A stretch of 64,000 nt of DNA from Thermoleophilia bacterium (lineage in GTDB: Bacteria; Actinomycetota; Thermoleophilia; Gaiellales; JAICJC01): contig JAICYJ010000004.1 in the NCBI GenBank assembly GCA_025934255.1, forward strand, positions 1-64,000. Direction: 5' to 3'. The notes under the pieces were generated by a model. It was not told where the DNA came from, made no database searches, and saw nothing but the letters and a program-made list of their open reading frames with translations. Both the position numbers and the translations under genes were made by a program. Below, one piece after another: positions 26,454-36,227 of this stretch (within the stretch, counting starts at the first letter, position 1; each line of letters starts with the position of its first letter).

Positions 26454-27416
26454 ATGAAACGGCTGTTCACCGTCGTCACCGCCATCATCGTCGCAGCGGC
26501 GGTTACGGTCACCGTCCGGCCCGCTACAGCGGCGTTTCACGGCGCGAACGGCTTGCTCGCATTCGACGACGCATACACGCACAACATCTACACCGTCCAG
26601 ATCAACGGCACCCACCTGAGAAAGCTGACCTCCGACGGGAGGAGCGTGTCGCCGCGGTGGTCGCCAGACGGAACCAAGATCGCATTCAGCCGCTCCGGGC
26701 AGCTCTGGGTGATGAACGCCAACGGTACGAACCCGCATCGTGTCGGCACGGTCACGAGGGCCTACCAACCGGCCTGGTCTGCCGACGCAAGGACGCTCGC
26801 CTACGTGCACGTCCCGACGAAGGGACAGGGGGGCGACATCTGGACGGTCCGGGTCGCCGGCGGCGGCGTCAGGCAGCTCACCGATGACGGCCGAACGACC
26901 TGCGGTGACTCGCATCCCGTGTACTCACCTCTTGGCGGCCTGATCGCCTACGACCAGCAGCCGGGTACGAAGAATCCGGACGGCGGTTGCACGCTCGATG
27001 GTGGCGACATCCGCGTGATCACGCGACGGCTCGCAACCGGCGTCACGCATGTCATCCCAGAAGCGGCAGATCCCGACTTCCTGGCAGACGGGAAAGGCCT
27101 CGTCCTCACGAGCAGCGTCGACGAGTTCGACCAGCCGAACGCACCGAACCTCTATGCGTCGAGCCTTACCGGTGGGATCACCCAGCGCCGGGCGCTTACC
27201 CGGTTCGTCTGCGCCGAGGGAGAAGCATGCTTCGGCGAAGGAGCGGCGGCTCCGAGCAGCACCTTCGCAAACACCGATGCGGTCTGGACATTCTCACGGC
27301 TCGGCGGCTCCGTATGCGTGCAGACGTCGGTTGCCATGACTCCCGGATATTGCACGATGCCAAAGGCCGGGGTGGTTCCATTGCCGCAGAACATCGACTG
27401 GCAACCGAGACCTTAG
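26454..27416 (+). CDS. secreted TolB-like beta-propeller (PD40 repeat) protein
   Basis: 320 aa. An N-terminal signal peptide (LFTVVTAIIVAAAVTVTV...ATAA) is followed by repeats of the PD40/WD40-like type: RSVSPRWSPDGTKIAFSR, AYQPAWSADARTLAYVH, DIWTVRVAGGGVRQLTDDG and HPVYSPLGGLIAYD. The C-terminal third is Cys-containing. It is probably an extracellular or periplasm-side propeller; no catalytic site was recognised. The ATG at 26454 follows GGGGAAGGGTACAGAG. Confidence 0.8.
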   Translation: MKRLFTVVTAIIVAAAVTVTVRPATAAFHGANGLLAFDDAYTHNIYTVQINGTHLRKLTSDGRSVSPRWSPDGTKIAFSRSGQLWVMNANGTNPHRVGTVTRAYQPAWSADARTLAYVHVPTKGQGGDIWTVRVAGGGVRQLTDDGRTTCGDSHPVYSPLGGLIAYDQQPGTKNPDGGCTLDGGDIRVITRRLATGVTHVIPEAADPDFLADGKGLVLTSSVDEFDQPNAPNLYASSLTGGITQRRALTRFVCAEGEACFGEGAAAPSSTFANTDAVWTFSRLGGSVCVQTSVAMTPGYCTMPKAGVVPLPQNIDWQPRP

Positions 27417-27492
27417 AACACAGCACCTAGCTCAATCCTCAGCCGTCGGCAGCGGGAGGTCGGACACGCGCAGCACGACCCCCCGCGTCGCT

Positions 27493-28035
27493 CTAACGAC
27501 GAACGCGATAGGCGACGAGCAGATAGCCGCTCGGCGAGATCTCGCTTCGGATCGTTTCCAGCTGAATCGACGGCAGGCCTTCGAGCAGCCGTCGTCCGCC
27601 GCCGGCGATCCTCGGCGCGATCACGAGCCTGAGCTCGTCGACCACGCCGGCGGCGAGCAGCGCCTGGGCGACCGAGATGCTCGCGTGAACGCCGACATCG
27701 GCTCCGGGCTGCTGCTTGAGATCCCGAACGAACTCGACCAGCCCGCCGTCGAGTACCGTCGCGTTGGCCCAATCGCGGTCAAGGGGCGTCGATGTCGCGA
27801 CATGCTTCGTGACCCCGTTGATGAACGTCGCGAATGGCTCGATCTCGCTGCTCGGCCAGAACTGCGCCCACGCGGTGTAGCTGCGGCGGCCGAGAATGAC
27901 CGCGTCCTGGGTCGCGATCACCGCCGCCAGGTTGGCGTCCATCACGTCGTCCCACTCGGCGATGAACGCATCCGGGTCCTCGGCAACCCCATCGAGGGAC
28001 AACAACTCGTATACGACGACCTTTCGCACGCCCAT
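27493..28035 (-). CDS. dihydrofolate-reductase-family (RibD C-terminal-like) protein
   Basis: 180 aa. VRKVVVYELLSLDGVAEDPDAFI, AVILGRRSYTAWAQFWPSSE, VLDGGLVEFVRDLKQQPGADVGVHAS, ALLAAGVVDELRLVIAPRIAGGGRRLLEG and GYLLVAYRVRR follow the DHFR/RibD reductase pattern. It probably binds NADPH; the substrate is unknown. Convergent with the propeller gene and divergent from the MBL gene. Confidence 0.9.
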   Translation of the reverse strand: MGVRKVVVYELLSLDGVAEDPDAFIAEWDDVMDANLAAVIATQDAVILGRRSYTAWAQFWPSSEIEPFATFINGVTKHVATSTPLDRDWANATVLDGGLVEFVRDLKQQPGADVGVHASISVAQALLAAGVVDELRLVIAPRIAGGGRRLLEGLPSIQLETIRSEISPSGYLLVAYRVRR

Positions 28036-28126
28036 ACCTCCGGTTTTCCTCTCGATGCTACTGGTTGACTCCCTACCTACTGATATGAGGTATTATCCTA
28101 TGATCAATAGGAAGGAAGGAAGACGG

Positions 28127-28837
28127 ATGAGGTCCACAGTACTCACGGAGAACCTGACGCAGCTGACCCGTTGGCGTTTCGTCAATGCGTTCCTGGTTCG
28201 CGAGGAAGACGGCTTTACGTTGGTCGATACGACGCTCAGCGGGGGTGCGGGGGCGCTGATCGCTGCCGCGGAGGAAGCGGGCTTGGTGATCCGGCGGATC
28301 GCGTTGACGCACGGCCACGGCGATCACGTCGGCTCGCTCGACGCGCTGAAGCGCCAGCTCGGCGGATCGGTTGAGGTGTTGATGCCCGAGGTGGATGCCC
28401 GCATTCTCGCCGGCGAGAAGATCGTCGACGGCAAGCTGCCGGGCAGTTGGCCAAAGGTCGAAACGGCGCCGGACGTGCGGCTTTCGGCCGGCGACTGGGT
28501 CGGCAGCCTCGAGGTCGTGGCCAGCCCGTGTCACAGTCCCGGCCACGTCGCGTTCCTCGACACGCGCGACCGCACGCTGATCGCAGGCGACGTCTTCACC
28601 GCCTATGGTCACCTCGCGGTCACGAGCCATTTCTATCTGCGCTTTCCATTTGCGGCGATGGCGACCTGGGACCGGGCAGCGGACGTCGACTCGGCACGGG
28701 CGCTGCGCGCGCTCGACCCGGCGCTGCTCGTGGTCGGGCACGGGCCTTCGCATCGCGATCCGGGTGCGGCGATGGACCGGGCGATCGCGCGCGCCCGCAA
28801 GGCTCTGCCGGCCGCGGACGCGGCGGTCCAGGGCTGA
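28127..28837 (+). CDS. metallo-beta-lactamase-fold hydrolase
   Basis: 236 aa. The metal site is LTHGHGDHVGSLDAL (HXHXDH), SPCHSPGHVAFLDT (second His), LIAGDVFTAYG (bridging Asp) and VVGHGPSH (last His), complete for a dinuclear MBL enzyme of the glyoxalase-II/lactonase-like group. The ATG at 28127 has AGGAAGGAAG upstream. The stop overlaps the start of the TetR gene by one base, so they are co-translated. Confidence 0.9.
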   Translation: MRSTVLTENLTQLTRWRFVNAFLVREEDGFTLVDTTLSGGAGALIAAAEEAGLVIRRIALTHGHGDHVGSLDALKRQLGGSVEVLMPEVDARILAGEKIVDGKLPGSWPKVETAPDVRLSAGDWVGSLEVVASPCHSPGHVAFLDTRDRTLIAGDVFTAYGHLAVTSHFYLRFPFAAMATWDRAADVDSARALRALDPALLVVGHGPSHRDPGAAMDRAIARARKALPAADAAVQG

Positions 28838-29415
28838 TGGCTCGCGCCGGCCTCGACAGCGAGGCGGTTGTCGGCGCCGCCGAGCAGTTGGCGGACGCCA
28901 ACGGTCTCGACGCGGTCACGCTGGCGATGCTTGCCCGACAACTCGGAGTACGTCCGCCCTCGCTCTACGTTCACATCGAGGGGCTCGCGGACCTGCGGCG
29001 GCGGCTCGCGGCTCGCGGTGCCCGCCAGCTCGCCGCGGCGATGCGGACGGCGGCCACGGGCCGCGCCCGCGGCGACGCGCTCACGGCCGTGGCCGACGCC
29101 TACCGCAGCTACGCCCGCGAGCATCCGGGCAGCTACGCGGCGCTCCAGCGTGCACCCGACCCGGACGATGCGGAGACCACCGCCGCTGGCGCCGAGGCTG
29201 TCGAGGTCGTGCTTGCCGTGCTACGCGGCTACGGTCTCGAGTCGGACGACGCGATTCACGCCACCCGCATCATCCGCGCCGCGCTCCACGGATTCGTCTC
29301 GCTCGAAGCCGGCGGCGGCTTCGGTCTCCCGCTTGACGTCGACGACACCTTCGCCCGGCTCACGTATCTGCTCGACCAAGGACTGGGAGCCGCAGGGCCC
29401 AGCGGAGCGGCGTAG
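28837..29415 (+). CDS. TetR family regulator (WHG C-terminal type)
   Basis: 192 aa. The HTH is SEAVVGAAEQLADANGLDAVTLAMLARQLGVRPPSLYVHIEGL, followed by DLRRRLAARGARQLAAAM. RIIRAALHGFVSLEAGGGFGLPLDVDDTFARLTYLLDQGL is the TetR_C_33/WHG-like domain. The TGATG overlap with the MBL gene indicates an autoregulated two-gene unit whose operator should lie at 28036-28126. Confidence 0.9.
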   Translation: MARAGLDSEAVVGAAEQLADANGLDAVTLAMLARQLGVRPPSLYVHIEGLADLRRRLAARGARQLAAAMRTAATGRARGDALTAVADAYRSYAREHPGSYAALQRAPDPDDAETTAAGAEAVEVVLAVLRGYGLESDDAIHATRIIRAALHGFVSLEAGGGFGLPLDVDDTFARLTYLLDQGLGAAGPSGAA

Positions 29416-29470
29416 GGCCTGCGGCGCCTATCTGCCCGCGAACGCCGCGGGCTCCAGATCCTTGCACGCG

Positions 29471-29626
29471 GTGGATTCGAGCAGTGCCGACCAGCGGTCG
29501 TTCACCCGAGATCACATCGACCTGTCCCGGGTGGCGGAAGAAGCCGCCGAGACGCTGCTCGCGTTCGCGGAGCAACGTGACGTGACCATCGAGACCTCAG
29601 GCGGCGTGCTCCCACCGGATCCCGGC
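29471..29626 (+). pseudogene. sensor histidine kinase fragment
   Basis: About 50 codons translate to SADQRSFTRDHIDLSRVAEEAAETLL and AFAEQRDVTIETSGGV, the linker between the dimerisation helix and the ATPase domain of actinobacterial sensor kinases. Neither the H-box nor the ATP-binding motifs are present, and the flanks are unrelated, so it is a residue of a lost kinase gene. Confidence 0.5.
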
Positions 29627-29647
29627 TGGGGAGAGTCGCCGCAGGGG

Positions 29648-30181
29648 CTATCGCCGGAACAGCAGGAGCGTCAGCTTTGCGTCGCTGTGCGGGCCGGGCG
29701 TTGCCGTGAGTTGGCCGCCCCGGACGTTGATGTACCTGCTGGTGCCGCCGACGACTGTCAGTCGTGTCAGGTTCGTCCAGCGCTGGATGCCCAGGGCGCT
29801 GAGCTGGCCTCCGGGCAAGCGTAACGTGGCAGTGAGTTGAATGATCTGGGGTGCAACGCTGGTTAGCACCTCGTGCACCTCAAGCCTGCCGATCTTCTTC
29901 CCGCCCGCGTTTCGTAGCCGGCCAGCGACTGCCAGCTCATCACCTTGGCTGGTACCGGAAGGAGCATTATCGACGGATGTTGCGGCGAAGTCCGACGCAT
30001 ACACCGTAAGCCGCTGCGTGCCGGCGATCCTCGGTGTCGATGCCGACCTCAGCGTTCCAGGCAGCAGCGCCCAATGCACCGCGGGGGTGCCACGGTTGGC
30101 TCCGCGAGCTGCGGTCCCCACCATCGCCGCCACCGCCACAGCCACCACCACAACGATCACCGAGCACACCCTGATATTCAT
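29648..30181 (-). CDS. secreted allene-oxide-cyclase-barrel/dirigent-like protein
   Basis: 177 aa. Signal peptide MNIRVCSVIVVVVAVAVAAMV, then a beta-rich domain: LTVYASDFAATSVD, GDELAVAGRLRNAGGKKIGRLEVHEVLTSV, IQLTATLRLPGGQLSALG and the closing LTVVGGTSRYINVRGGQLTA. The GGT..Y.N.RG signature is that of allene oxide cyclase-like/dirigent barrels. The ATG at 30181 is preferred (GGGAG before it) to one nine codons upstream. Binding of a small hydrophobic molecule is possible; no enzyme activity is implied. Confidence 0.75.
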   Translation of the reverse strand: MNIRVCSVIVVVVAVAVAAMVGTAARGANRGTPAVHWALLPGTLRSASTPRIAGTQRLTVYASDFAATSVDNAPSGTSQGDELAVAGRLRNAGGKKIGRLEVHEVLTSVAPQIIQLTATLRLPGGQLSALGIQRWTNLTRLTVVGGTSRYINVRGGQLTATPGPHSDAKLTLLLFRR

Positions 30182-30409
30182 CCGACGCTCCCGGAGGTCG
30201 ATTCCCATCGAAACTAGTTCGGCGTGTTACAGCTCACTCCTCTGACACCGCGCTCGTCTCGCCGCGAACCGGTTGCGCCAACATTGCCCGTGTGCAAATT
30301 GGCGATATGTGTGTGATTTCCGAGAGTACGTCCCACTTGCCCGAACGAACGGTAGTCCGCTCACCTCGGGGTCGTGGAGAAGCTGCGACAGGTGCTGAGC
30401 TTTTTTGGC

Positions 30410-31306
30410 TCAGCCGGACAGGGTGGCGTGCCAGGTGTCACAGGAGCTGGCGTTACCAGTTTGGTAGCCGGTGGTAAACCATTGTTTTCGCTCGGCTGAT
30501 GAACCGTGTGTCCACGTCTCCGGGTTTACTTGGCCCTGAAACTCTCTCTGGATCCGGTCGTCCCCGACGGCTGCGGCGGCGTCGAGTGCGTCGTTGATAT
30601 CAGCCTGCGAGAGGCGAGTGATGAATCCAGTCTGCGCCGCGTGGTTCGCCCACACGCCGGCGTAGCAGTCGGCCTGCAACTCTGAGCGAACTGACGCGCT
30701 GGTGGCGCCCTGCTGGTCGGAACCAATTCGGTCGAGGATGCCTCGGAGGTCCTGGACGTGGTGGCCGTACTCGTGGGCGAGTACGTATGCCTGTGCGAAT
30801 GGGCCGCCTTGCGCCCCGAACTTGGTACGAAGCTCATCGAAGAATCCAAGGTCGATGTAGACGTACTTGTCGGCCGGACAGTAGAACGGGCCGACCGCTT
30901 CGGTGGCCGTGCCGCACCCGGTTTGGACTTGGCCCGTAAAGAAGGTGGTCTGGGCGGGTTGGTAGCGGCCGTCGGGGAATTGGTGCTGCCAGTAGCTCTG
31001 AATACTGTTGACAAAGCCCACGATCCGGCAATCGGCGCTGCGATTTGCATCCGCGCCGGTCTTGCAGTCGTGCGAAAGCTGGCTTGAGTCGCCGACTGTC
31101 TGATCATCCAGCGGCCCGTACGGATTCGCGGCTGATCCAGACAGCGGGTTTACGCCCAGCAACAACGAGATCACGAGCACGATCAAGCCTAAGCCCCCGC
31201 CGCCCACCGCCACACCGCCCCCCGGAAAGCCGCCGACGCCGCCACCCGAACCGCGCACGTCGCGGATTTGGGAGGGGTCTAGCCTTGCTGTGCGACGAAA
31301 CCTCAT
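30410..31306 (-). CDS. neutral zinc metallopeptidase (YpfJ/KPN_02809 family)
   Basis: 298 aa. [19 protein letters not shown] is the typical N-terminus, followed by a Gly-rich segment and one transmembrane helix ([16 protein letters not shown]). The zincin site is [15 protein letters not shown] (HEXXH) with the downstream acidic ligand region [38 protein letters not shown] is a family signature. It is membrane-anchored with an outward catalytic domain; substrates are unknown. The ATG at 31306 is chosen over upstream frame extension without homology. Confidence 0.9.
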   Translation of the reverse strand: MRFRRTARLDPSQIRDVRGSGGGVGGFPGGGVAVGGGGLGLIVLVISLLLGVNPLSGSAANPYGPLDDQTVGDSSQLSHDCKTGADANRSADCRIVGFVNSIQSYWQHQFPDGRYQPAQTTFFTGQVQTGCGTATEAVGPFYCPADKYVYIDLGFFDELRTKFGAQGGPFAQAYVLAHEYGHHVQDLRGILDRIGSDQQGATSASVRSELQADCYAGVWANHAAQTGFITRLSQADINDALDAAAAVGDDRIQREFQGQVNPETWTHGSSAERKQWFTTGYQTGNASSCDTWHATLSG

Positions 31307-31843
31307 CGGTTCAATCCTTGTAGGAGAGCGGTGATCGGTGCGGCCCGGCCCGGCGACACCGAGCCCACCCACCGGCGCCCCGGTCGGCCTGGACCGTTCC
31401 CGATCGGGGCACCGCACAAACCACTCGCCCCCTTTCTGGTCGCAGGATGCGCTTCTCTGAGTGGGACACCAGCCGCCATCACCCCCGGGCCGCCGGCGGG
31501 TCAGAAGCGCGCGACCGGGCGGCAAGAGGAAGAGGCGCTGACATCTGCCTAACAGACGCCTACGACCATCGCATTAGCTGCTAGTAGGTGGCCAACCGAC
31601 ATCGCTACGGGCGGCAGTCGGAAACAGCGAATGCTGCCCACGTCGCTCAAAGGCCCGCAGGCGGGGAACTCGCCCGCGTCCAGCCAGGTCGCGACGCAGT
31701 TTCCCGTCAAGTGGATCACAGACCGGCCGAGCGCCTCTGGACGGGTAGCATTGCGAACGGACGTCGTTGTTCGAGAAGACGGCAGTTGGATGCGGGTACT
31801 GTCCACAAATGCAGTGCTATCCTCTGCCGCCACGGCCGCCGAC
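31307..31843. other. gene-poor stretch
   Basis: 537 bases between the metallopeptidase start and the stop of the secreted protein gene. Several open frames exist on both strands but none has a recognisable domain, signal peptide or ribosome site. It must contain the metallopeptidase promoter near 31310-31400. Confidence 0.5.
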
Positions 31844-32338
31844 CTACCCCGGGGGCGGGCTAACGGCGTACGAGGAAAGATACTTTCCGGTCGTAGCGTC
31901 GACCAGCGCGTTGATCTCATCGCCGGCGCATTTCGGCAACTCGTCGGCTGCCTGTCCGCCCGGACCATAGATGGGAACGCAGACCCCCGAGTACGTGACT
32001 CGCCAGACCAAAGTCGGCTTTGGGAGGCCAAACTGGTCGCTCGAGAACAACCCGATCGATGCCTCTCCGCTCTTGGCGTCACTTGGCGTATGAAGACTCT
32101 CCACAGCCTGCTCGAACGAAACGGTGGGTACCGTGCCATGGTCCGGCGGTTGGAACGTTACTCCCATGTCGGGAATCGATTCGGAACCCTTCAAGTCGAC
32201 TTCCGTAATGGTTATGCCATTCACCACCACGGCCGCGGAACCGTTGTCACTGGACGCCCCGGTGGTTACCAGGACTCCCAGCAGGCACACGGCCGCCACG
32301 CCCACGGCTGCAATCCCTGTAGTTACCCACCGACGCAT
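31844..32338 (-). CDS. secreted hypothetical protein
   Basis: 164 aa. Signal peptide or N-terminal anchor (VTTGIAAVGVAAVCLLGVLVTTG), then AAVVVNGITITEVDL, SFEQAVESLHTP, PTLVWRVTYSGVCVPIYGPG and the closing INALVDATTGKYLSSYAV. The final segment resembles the PepSY-like ending seen in small secreted actinobacterial proteins; otherwise not recognised. Two Cys residues could form a disulphide. Confidence 0.7.
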   Translation of the reverse strand: MRRWVTTGIAAVGVAAVCLLGVLVTTGASSDNGSAAVVVNGITITEVDLKGSESIPDMGVTFQPPDHGTVPTVSFEQAVESLHTPSDAKSGEASIGLFSSDQFGLPKPTLVWRVTYSGVCVPIYGPGGQAADELPKCAGDEINALVDATTGKYLSSYAVSPPPG

Positions 32339-32507
32339 CAGCGTACCTCCTTAACTACGGGCAACCTGACCTATTTAGTGGATCGGTCCAAACATCGAAG
32401 TCTCGGTTCGGATGTCCGCTATCGCGCTGATGGTGGTAGTAGCATGAGCTGTCCGTGAAGGAGTCGAAGTCGTAGGAGCTCCAATCGCTCTGACCATCAA
32501 TCGATTC

Positions 32508-32891
32508 TTGCGTGAATCTGAAAGTCTCTACGCCCAAATCGGTTGGACGCATTACCCAGATAATCCGGACAATGATCAATACAATCTGATGTTTTTCTGG
32601 CAATGGACCCGTGATGCGCTTCGTTATCCGGTATATAGCCACTGGTGGGGCAATCCTAGCATCGGCAGCGTGCACAACTATAAGGTTTCCCGATACGCGA
32701 GCGATGGCAACATCCACCTGCTACTCGATGACGGCAACGCTCAATGCGCGAGCGACGGAACGTGTGGGGTGACGGGATTCGATCCATTTGTGCGCTGGCC
32801 GGACGTTCGCGCCGAGTTTCACGCGGAGACCCACTATTACGAGTCAGACATGGCCGGCGATGCCAACAACCATGGCGTGGGCAATGCTTGA
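32508..32891 (+). CDS. aromatic-rich ORF, probably 5'-truncated gene
   Basis: 127 aa from a TTG with no ribosome site; the frame is open back to 32448 without ATG or GTG. The sequence is Trp/Tyr/His-rich (ESLYAQIGWTHYPDNPDNDQ; LMFFWQWTRDALRYPVYSHW; LLLDDGNAQCASDGTCGVTG; EFHAETHYYESDMAG), consistent with the C-terminal part of a secreted beta-rich protein. It has visibly lower GC than its neighbours. The family was not recognised; the beginning is probably lost or frameshifted. Confidence 0.45.
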   Translation: MRESESLYAQIGWTHYPDNPDNDQYNLMFFWQWTRDALRYPVYSHWWGNPSIGSVHNYKVSRYASDGNIHLLLDDGNAQCASDGTCGVTGFDPFVRWPDVRAEFHAETHYYESDMAGDANNHGVGNA

Positions 32892-33118
32892 GTCAGGTTC
32901 GTTGTCTGAGCACACAGCCCGGGGTCTCTCGTTAATACGTCGGATCGAGCTCTGTAAAGCCGGGTCGTGGTGTTGATCGTCGCTCCATCGTGCAAATTTT
33001 GTCTCGGGCCGCAAGGAGAGACGGCCGCGTCCGATGTAGCCAAGTGAGCGGCAATATAGATTCCTGCCCCCACAAGAATCGTCGTAATCATGAGCGCTAC
33101 CACAATGCGCCGAAACAT
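32837..33118 (-). CDS. short ORF with N-terminal signal/TM segment (doubtful)
   Basis: 93 codons. It begins MFRRIVVALMITTILVGAG with a good hydrophobic helix (IYIAAHLATSDA), but the rest is compositionally random, and its 3' end overlaps the opposite ORF by 55 bases. It may be the surviving start of a secreted-protein gene. Confidence 0.3.
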   Translation of the reverse strand: MFRRIVVALMITTILVGAGIYIAAHLATSDAAVSPCGPRQNLHDGATINTTTRLYRARSDVLTRDPGLCAQTTNLTQALPTPWLLASPAMSDS

Positions 33119-33902
33119 GGCCTCTCCGCAGTTCGACCGGAATTGGAGAAGCCTCGCCAGGTTAGCACAGAATCAACCGTTTGGGCACGGGGGTGGTGGG
33201 TGCCTATCGACAGCGGACAGACGGGCTTTGAGCGGACAGTGCGATAGGAATCGCCTCGCGACCTGCGGCCCACTGTCGAACATGAACGGCCGGAACGACG
33301 GCCGAGGGACAGCCTGGTCGGCAGATCAGTGTGAACAAGCGCATCGTCGGCAACCAGCTTCACGCGAACTGACCGGCCTTGGCCCTTGGTCTCGGCGGTT
33401 CGAAACCCGATCGATACACAGAAGTTCGGCCCGACCCATCGCTAGGCTCCGCCGACTGCTCGGAGCGTCGTGAAAGACAACCGCATCCGTGTAGCCTGCG
33501 CTTCTGAGGCCGCGTGCACGCCGAACCCGGCGCGCCCCGGTCGACCTATGTAGCGTCGATTTGATATTGCCGCGCGGCGGCCGACAGCTCGTTCTTGGAT
33601 GTCGGCGCCGGATGGGCCCGAGTCGGCCGCAACAACCCGGCTTCAGGTCCTATCCGATGAACGCCATCGTCCCATCGTTCTTAGCTCCAGGTACGTGTCA
33701 CTTGTGTCGATGCATCACCGGCACTTCGCGTTTTCTCCGCAGTGATTAGGCCTTGGTGACCGGCAGCGTCGTAGAGCAGAGCGCTGCTGCCTGGATATTC
33801 CCGCAGCCCCGCCGTCGTCAACTCATACGCGCGGTCGAGGTCATGCCGACGGGCCGGCCGCGCCCTTGAGGCGGAACTGGCGCAGCCCGGGTTCCGGAGT
33901 GC
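33119..33902. other. gene-free stretch, lower GC
   Basis: 784 bases with only short, featureless frames. No tRNA, hairpin with a U-tract or recognisable gene fragment was found. Its composition and the surrounding remnants suggest old decayed DNA. Confidence 0.5.
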
Positions 33903-35585
33903 TCAGCGGCCGTGGCAGCGCTTGAACTTCTCGCCCGAGCCGCATGGGCAGCGATCGTTCCGTTTGGGGTCACGGCGAAAGTCGTCGAACACGGCTAGTG
34001 GCTCGCCATTTTCGTCGATGATCCGAGCGCGCTTCACCGAGGGTGCGAGCGCCGAAGCGAGCGTCCGCACAAGCCGGTAGAGCTGCCAACGGTCTGCGCA
34101 CTCGACCACGGTCACGGTCGCCTCCCCAGGCGCGATCGTCAGCTTGGTGACCTGTCCATCGGTGTGGTCAGTGGCGATCCGCTGAGCGAGGTACATCAGC
34201 GACGCGTCCGTGTGGTTGGGCTCATCGTCGATCGTGATCCTCTGCGAGTAGAAGACGGAGTTGGTTGCCAGGTCGACGCCGGCGAGCGCGGCGCGAAGCA
34301 GCAGGAAGCGCTGTTCCATGTCGCCTGGCGTAACGATCACATCGCCGGTGTCCGTTCCGATCACGAGCTCTCCGGCGGCATTGACGGCGGCTTCCTCGTG
34401 TGCCTCTGCGTTGCGAAGCGCCGGCTCGATGCCGAGCCGAAGGCAGGCGGCGAGCTGGCTACCTGATGCGTTCAACGCTTCGTCGAGCGCGTTCAACATT
34501 GGCGGGCGCTTCTTCTCGCCCAGCTCCTCGCCGAAGGCGATCGTTTCCAGCCGCAGGATCAGCTGCGCGAACCGGCGAAGCACACCCTCCGCCAAGCCGC
34601 GGTAGGCGGAGAGCATCGCCAGCAGGTCATTGTCACGATAAAACGACCCGACATCTGCTTCGATGCGGAGGCCAGTGGACTGGACCTTGGCCGCCTGGGT
34701 TGCGAAGAACTGCCCCAGCTCCCGCTCGGTGAGCGCACGGTCGCGTTCCAGGGCCTCGTCGATCAGACGCCGCGTAAGCATCGCTGATCGGCGAATCAAC
34801 AGCGGGTTGGCATGCGACGAGAGGTAGAGCGATTGGTTGTAGTAGTCGCGCTCGTAGCCGGCGATCACCCGGTCAGGCGGAAGAATCAACCCGAGCTGCC
34901 TCGCCCCTAAGGAGAGCAGCTGCCCGGGCGTCGACGGCGCCGAGCTGCCAGCCACATCAAAGCCCATCGCAAATGAAACTGCCTCGTTGAAGCCGGGCGC
35001 TTCCAGGTGCCTGCTGGGAAAATTGGCCAGCGAATCGGCCCACTCGCGCGCCTCCGCCTCCGCCTGGGCGCCTTCCTCGCGGTCAGCATCCCCGTCGGCA
35101 TCGGCGATGCCGACCGTCTCCTCGTCGTCATCCTCCTCCGTCTCATCGTCACCGTGGACAGCGATGATCACCATCAGCGCCCAGCCCCGTGCCGCAGATA
35201 GCGCACAGCTGGCCACGTCCACCCACGACTCGCCGGTGCCAAGTGCGAAGCGTTCCAGGAATCGCTGCAGATCATCAGCCTCCGTTGCCGCCACGATCAG
35301 CTCGTCCCAAACCCCGGGCAGCGTTGCTCCCAGACGCTTTCCATCGTTGAAGTCGATCGCAGCCAACGCCTCGGCCGCTGCGAAAAGCCGATCGAACACG
35401 GCGGTGATCCAGCCGGTCTGCAGCTCAAGCCCGACCAATGCATCGTGCACGGGGATCGGCTCGCGCGAAGGGTCGGCTCGCTCCTTGACCAGCTCGCCGA
35501 TCGCGGCCAGCCGCTCAGGGCCAAGGATGCAACGCGCGATCTGGGATTGCTTGTCGGTCACGACTGGGCGGACGCACACCGCCAA
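33903..35585 (-). CDS. SEC-C motif protein, large hypothetical
   Basis: 560 aa. The last 20 residues are a SEC-C zinc motif, NDRCPCGSGEKFKRCHGR (CXCX8CH), as at the end of SecA and many otherwise unknown proteins. Before it are mainly helical domains, with an acidic low-complexity insert around residues 150-180 (ETEEDDDEE, DADGDADREEG) and a beta-rich section (ELVIGTDTGDVIVTPGDMEQ; ATVTVVECADRWQLYRLVR). No enzymatic motif is visible. It is alone on its strand; flanks are gene-poor. Confidence 0.7.
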   Translation of the reverse strand: MAVCVRPVVTDKQSQIARCILGPERLAAIGELVKERADPSREPIPVHDALVGLELQTGWITAVFDRLFAAAEALAAIDFNDGKRLGATLPGVWDELIVAATEADDLQRFLERFALGTGESWVDVASCALSAARGWALMVIIAVHGDDETEEDDDEETVGIADADGDADREEGAQAEAEAREWADSLANFPSRHLEAPGFNEAVSFAMGFDVAGSSAPSTPGQLLSLGARQLGLILPPDRVIAGYERDYYNQSLYLSSHANPLLIRRSAMLTRRLIDEALERDRALTERELGQFFATQAAKVQSTGLRIEADVGSFYRDNDLLAMLSAYRGLAEGVLRRFAQLILRLETIAFGEELGEKKRPPMLNALDEALNASGSQLAACLRLGIEPALRNAEAHEEAAVNAAGELVIGTDTGDVIVTPGDMEQRFLLLRAALAGVDLATNSVFYSQRITIDDEPNHTDASLMYLAQRIATDHTDGQVTKLTIAPGEATVTVVECADRWQLYRLVRTLASALAPSVKRARIIDENGEPLAVFDDFRRDPKRNDRCPCGSGEKFKRCHGR

Positions 35586-36227
35586 ACCTTAGGCGGCCGG
35601 CCCCGCGCTGCCCCGGGGTTCCCGTCAACCGCACCGGATCCACGCCAGCGCTCAGGCGGTCGATCTTTGAATCGGGAGCTACAGCTCCTTGGCCGCGGCG
35701 GCTCCATGCCCGTTGCGAAGGCGAGACTCAAATCGGCCACCCAGCCTGAAAAGGCCGGCTGGGCTCCGGGTAGATCGGTCTGGTCGCGGGGTGAGTGTCA
35801 TGGCCGCGTGCCGCGGGGAGGGCGCGGGAGAGGGCGCAGACCTCCCCTGGATGGCTCTGTTGAGCCAAACCTGACCGGTCTTGAAACCCGGCGCGAATCT
35901 GGCCGCTCGGTTCGCGTACTCGACGGCACGGTGCGTGTAAGCCGCCGCCTTAACCGGAAACGACGCCGCAGGCAACTTGAAGCCACATTCCGCTCAACCA
36001 GGCTGTGTAGCGTCGCTGGTGCCGGCTCCGTCCGGGGTGGGGTTGAGAGTGCGACGCGGCGGCGGGATGACCCGCAATCAAGCTGGCGGCCGTTGAGGCT
36101 TGCCTTTGAATCGACCAGTCTCCCGCCGTCGCGTCGTCTCGACTGGCTGGTGACCTGATAGAAGCTTGCGTGCCTTGCCCGACACAGCCCTGTCCAGGCC
36201 GGTCGCCAATCGATGAGGGGAGGCTAC
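35586..36227. other. gene-free stretch leading to the IS110 remnant
   Basis: 642 bases without a supported gene. The last 80-100 bases before 36228 probably belong to the left end of the IS110 element, which lacks terminal inverted repeats, so the exact boundary cannot be read. Confidence 0.45.

Noticed and set aside
27420..27492. A short frame reading like VVLRVSDLPLPTAED on the minus strand after the DHFR-like gene
   Set aside because: Only about 16 codons in a frame that does not continue the gene; too short to call a remnant.
28065..28096. TTGACT and TATTAT before the MBL gene as a promoter
   Set aside because: The spacer is 20 bases, too long for a plain sigma-70 promoter, and no MerR-type regulator or clear palindrome is present; only weak inverted repeats lie around it.
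30394..30414. Hairpin GCTGAGC/GCTCAGC with a T6 loop at the metallopeptidase stop
   Set aside because: The T run is in the loop, not after the stem, and the stem includes the stop codon; a terminator role is not supported.
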